DNA of 64,000 bases, from contig NZ_JAMLDX010000002.1 of NCBI RefSeq assembly GCF_024211275.1, forward strand, positions 124,001 through 188,000, in the 5' to 3' direction. Each line of letters starts with the position of its first letter. The stretch's first letter is position 1. Both the position numbers and the translations under genes were made by a program. The notes under the pieces were generated by a model, which did not search any database, was not told where the DNA came from, and worked only from the letters and a program-made list of their open reading frames with translations. The DNA is from Sphingomonas tagetis. GTDB taxonomy: Bacteria; Pseudomonadota; Alphaproteobacteria; Sphingomonadales; Sphingomonadaceae. Below, piece by piece: positions 63,365 to 64,000 of this stretch.

Positions 63365-64000
63365 TCAGGCAATCAATATCTCGACACCTGCCGCTTCGAT
63401 CGCAGCGCGGTCTTCGGGCCGGATCGCGTCGTCGGTGACGAGCACATGGACAAGCTCGATCCCGCCCAGCGCGGAGAAGGAGCGCAGCCCGATCTTGCTC
63501 GAGTCGGCGACGAGGATGACCTTCTCCGCCGCCTCGATCATCGCGCGCTTGACCGGGATGTCGGACAGCGCGGGATAGGTCAGCCCGGCATCGAGATCGA
63601 TTGCGGCGGTCGCCAGGAACAGCTTCTGTACGAACAGCCCGCGGAAATAATCGGCCGAGCGCTCGCCCGAGAGCGAGAGCGTCGGCGCCTTGAAATGGCC
63701 GCCGGTCATGTGGACGTCGAAGCCCGGCTCGGCGCCGAGCATCAGCGCGATGTTGAGCGCGTTTGTGATCACGGTCATGTCGCGCCGGCCGATCAGCTGC
63801 GCCGCGACCTCGGTCGTGGTCGAGCCCGAATCGAGGATGATCGTCTCGCCGTCACCCGCCAGCGCGGCGGCGGCGCGGCCGATGCGTTGCTTGGCGTCCA
63901 TATTCTCGAGATGCTGCAGCGCCATCGCACGCACCTGCTGAGTCACCGACTTCAGGAACGCACCGCCATGCTCGCGCACGATATGGCCGTCCGCCTCGAG
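63365..64000 (-). CDS. DeoR family transcriptional regulator (partial, N-terminal HTH outside window)
   Basis: At least 211 residues of a DeoR regulator; the reading frame runs off the right edge, so the helix-turn-helix is missing from view. The visible part has DGHIVREHGGAFL, QRIGRAAAALAGDGETIILDSGSTTTEVA, VITNALNIALMLG, VHMTGGHFKAPTLSLSGE and LVADSSKIGLRSFSALG, the phosphosugar-binding DeoRC domain. It heads the operon of TIM-barrel protein, pectate lyase, lldD, SDR and glcDEF, 54 bases upstream of the next gene, and probably controls it. Effector probably a phosphorylated sugar intermediate. Confidence 0.9.
   Translation of the reverse strand, partial: LEADGHIVREHGGAFLKSVTQQVRAMALQHLENMDAKQRIGRAAAALAGDGETIILDSGSTTTEVAAQLIGRRDMTVITNALNIALMLGAEPGFDVHMTGGHFKAPTLSLSGERSADYFRGLFVQKLFLATAAIDLDAGLTYPALSDIPVKRAMIEAAEKVILVADSSKIGLRSFSALGGIELVHVLVTDDAIRPEDRAAIEAAGVEILIA

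Overview
The window looks like a chromosomal segment of a high-GC alphaproteobacterium of the Sphingomonadaceae, probably Sphingomonas. The support is the lptC-lptA-lptB-rpoN order, the two-domain glycine-rich cold shock protein, TonB-dependent uptake with few ABC transporters, and the non-phosphorylated L-rhamnose pathway known from Sphingomonas. No stretch longer than about 300 bases is without a gene. No CRISPR array, rRNA, prophage or transposase gene was seen.

Positions 1-10134 are ordinary chromosome: a cold shock protein (partial), a TerC membrane protein, an RNase D-like exonuclease, the LPS transport genes lptC, lptA and lptB with rpoN, a DUF2200 protein, dapB, nth, tRNA-Arg(CCG), and a DUF485/actP acetate-symporter pair. 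A 267-bp palindromic element (10134-10400) marks the boundary to the accessory region.

Positions 10406-64000 form an approximately 54-kb pectin-degradation and sugar-catabolism region. Left part (10.4-20.8 kb): a GH28 and an aldo/keto reductase, divergent from an SDR, a parallel beta-helix CAZyme, a ThuA protein and a Tat-exported GH78 rhamnosidase, followed by a heme-oxygenase-like diiron protein. Middle part (20.8-36.1 kb): a second GH28; a compact seven-gene operon (DUF4432, SDR, CoA transferase, a solute-binding-protein homologue without signal peptide, enoyl-CoA hydratase, 2-hydroxyacid dehydrogenase, glycerate kinase); a mutarotase; a GntR/FCD regulator; an enolase-superfamily enzyme; an MFS transporter; and a TonB-dependent receptor.

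Right part (36.3-64 kb): a second GntR/FCD regulator drives GH127, a RuBisCO-like protein (RLP) and a DUF1537 kinase. Opposite runs a long operon of GH140 apiosidase, L-rhamnonate dehydratase, FAH hydrolase, SDR, lactonase, cytoplasmic GH78, an Asp/Glu racemase-family protein, MFS, a second GH140 and GH42. Upstream lies another minus-strand operon with a DeoR regulator, a TIM-barrel protein, PL1 pectate lyase, L-lactate dehydrogenase, SDR and glcDEF.

The genes fit together as follows. PL1, GH28, GH78, GH127, GH42, GH140 and the beta-helix enzyme would take apart pectin, including rhamnogalacturonan II (RG-II), where apiose and rhamnose are linked. L-rhamnose would be oxidised to pyruvate and L-lactate, the latter handled by LldD. 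D-apiose would be routed through 3-oxo-isoapionate 4-phosphate by the DUF1537 kinase and the RLP; if that RLP is of the transcarboxylase/hydrolase type, its glycolate would feed GlcDEF. The CoA-transferase operon may be an undescribed pathway for another pectin sugar acid. Family assignments come from reading the protein sequences; specificities are inference.
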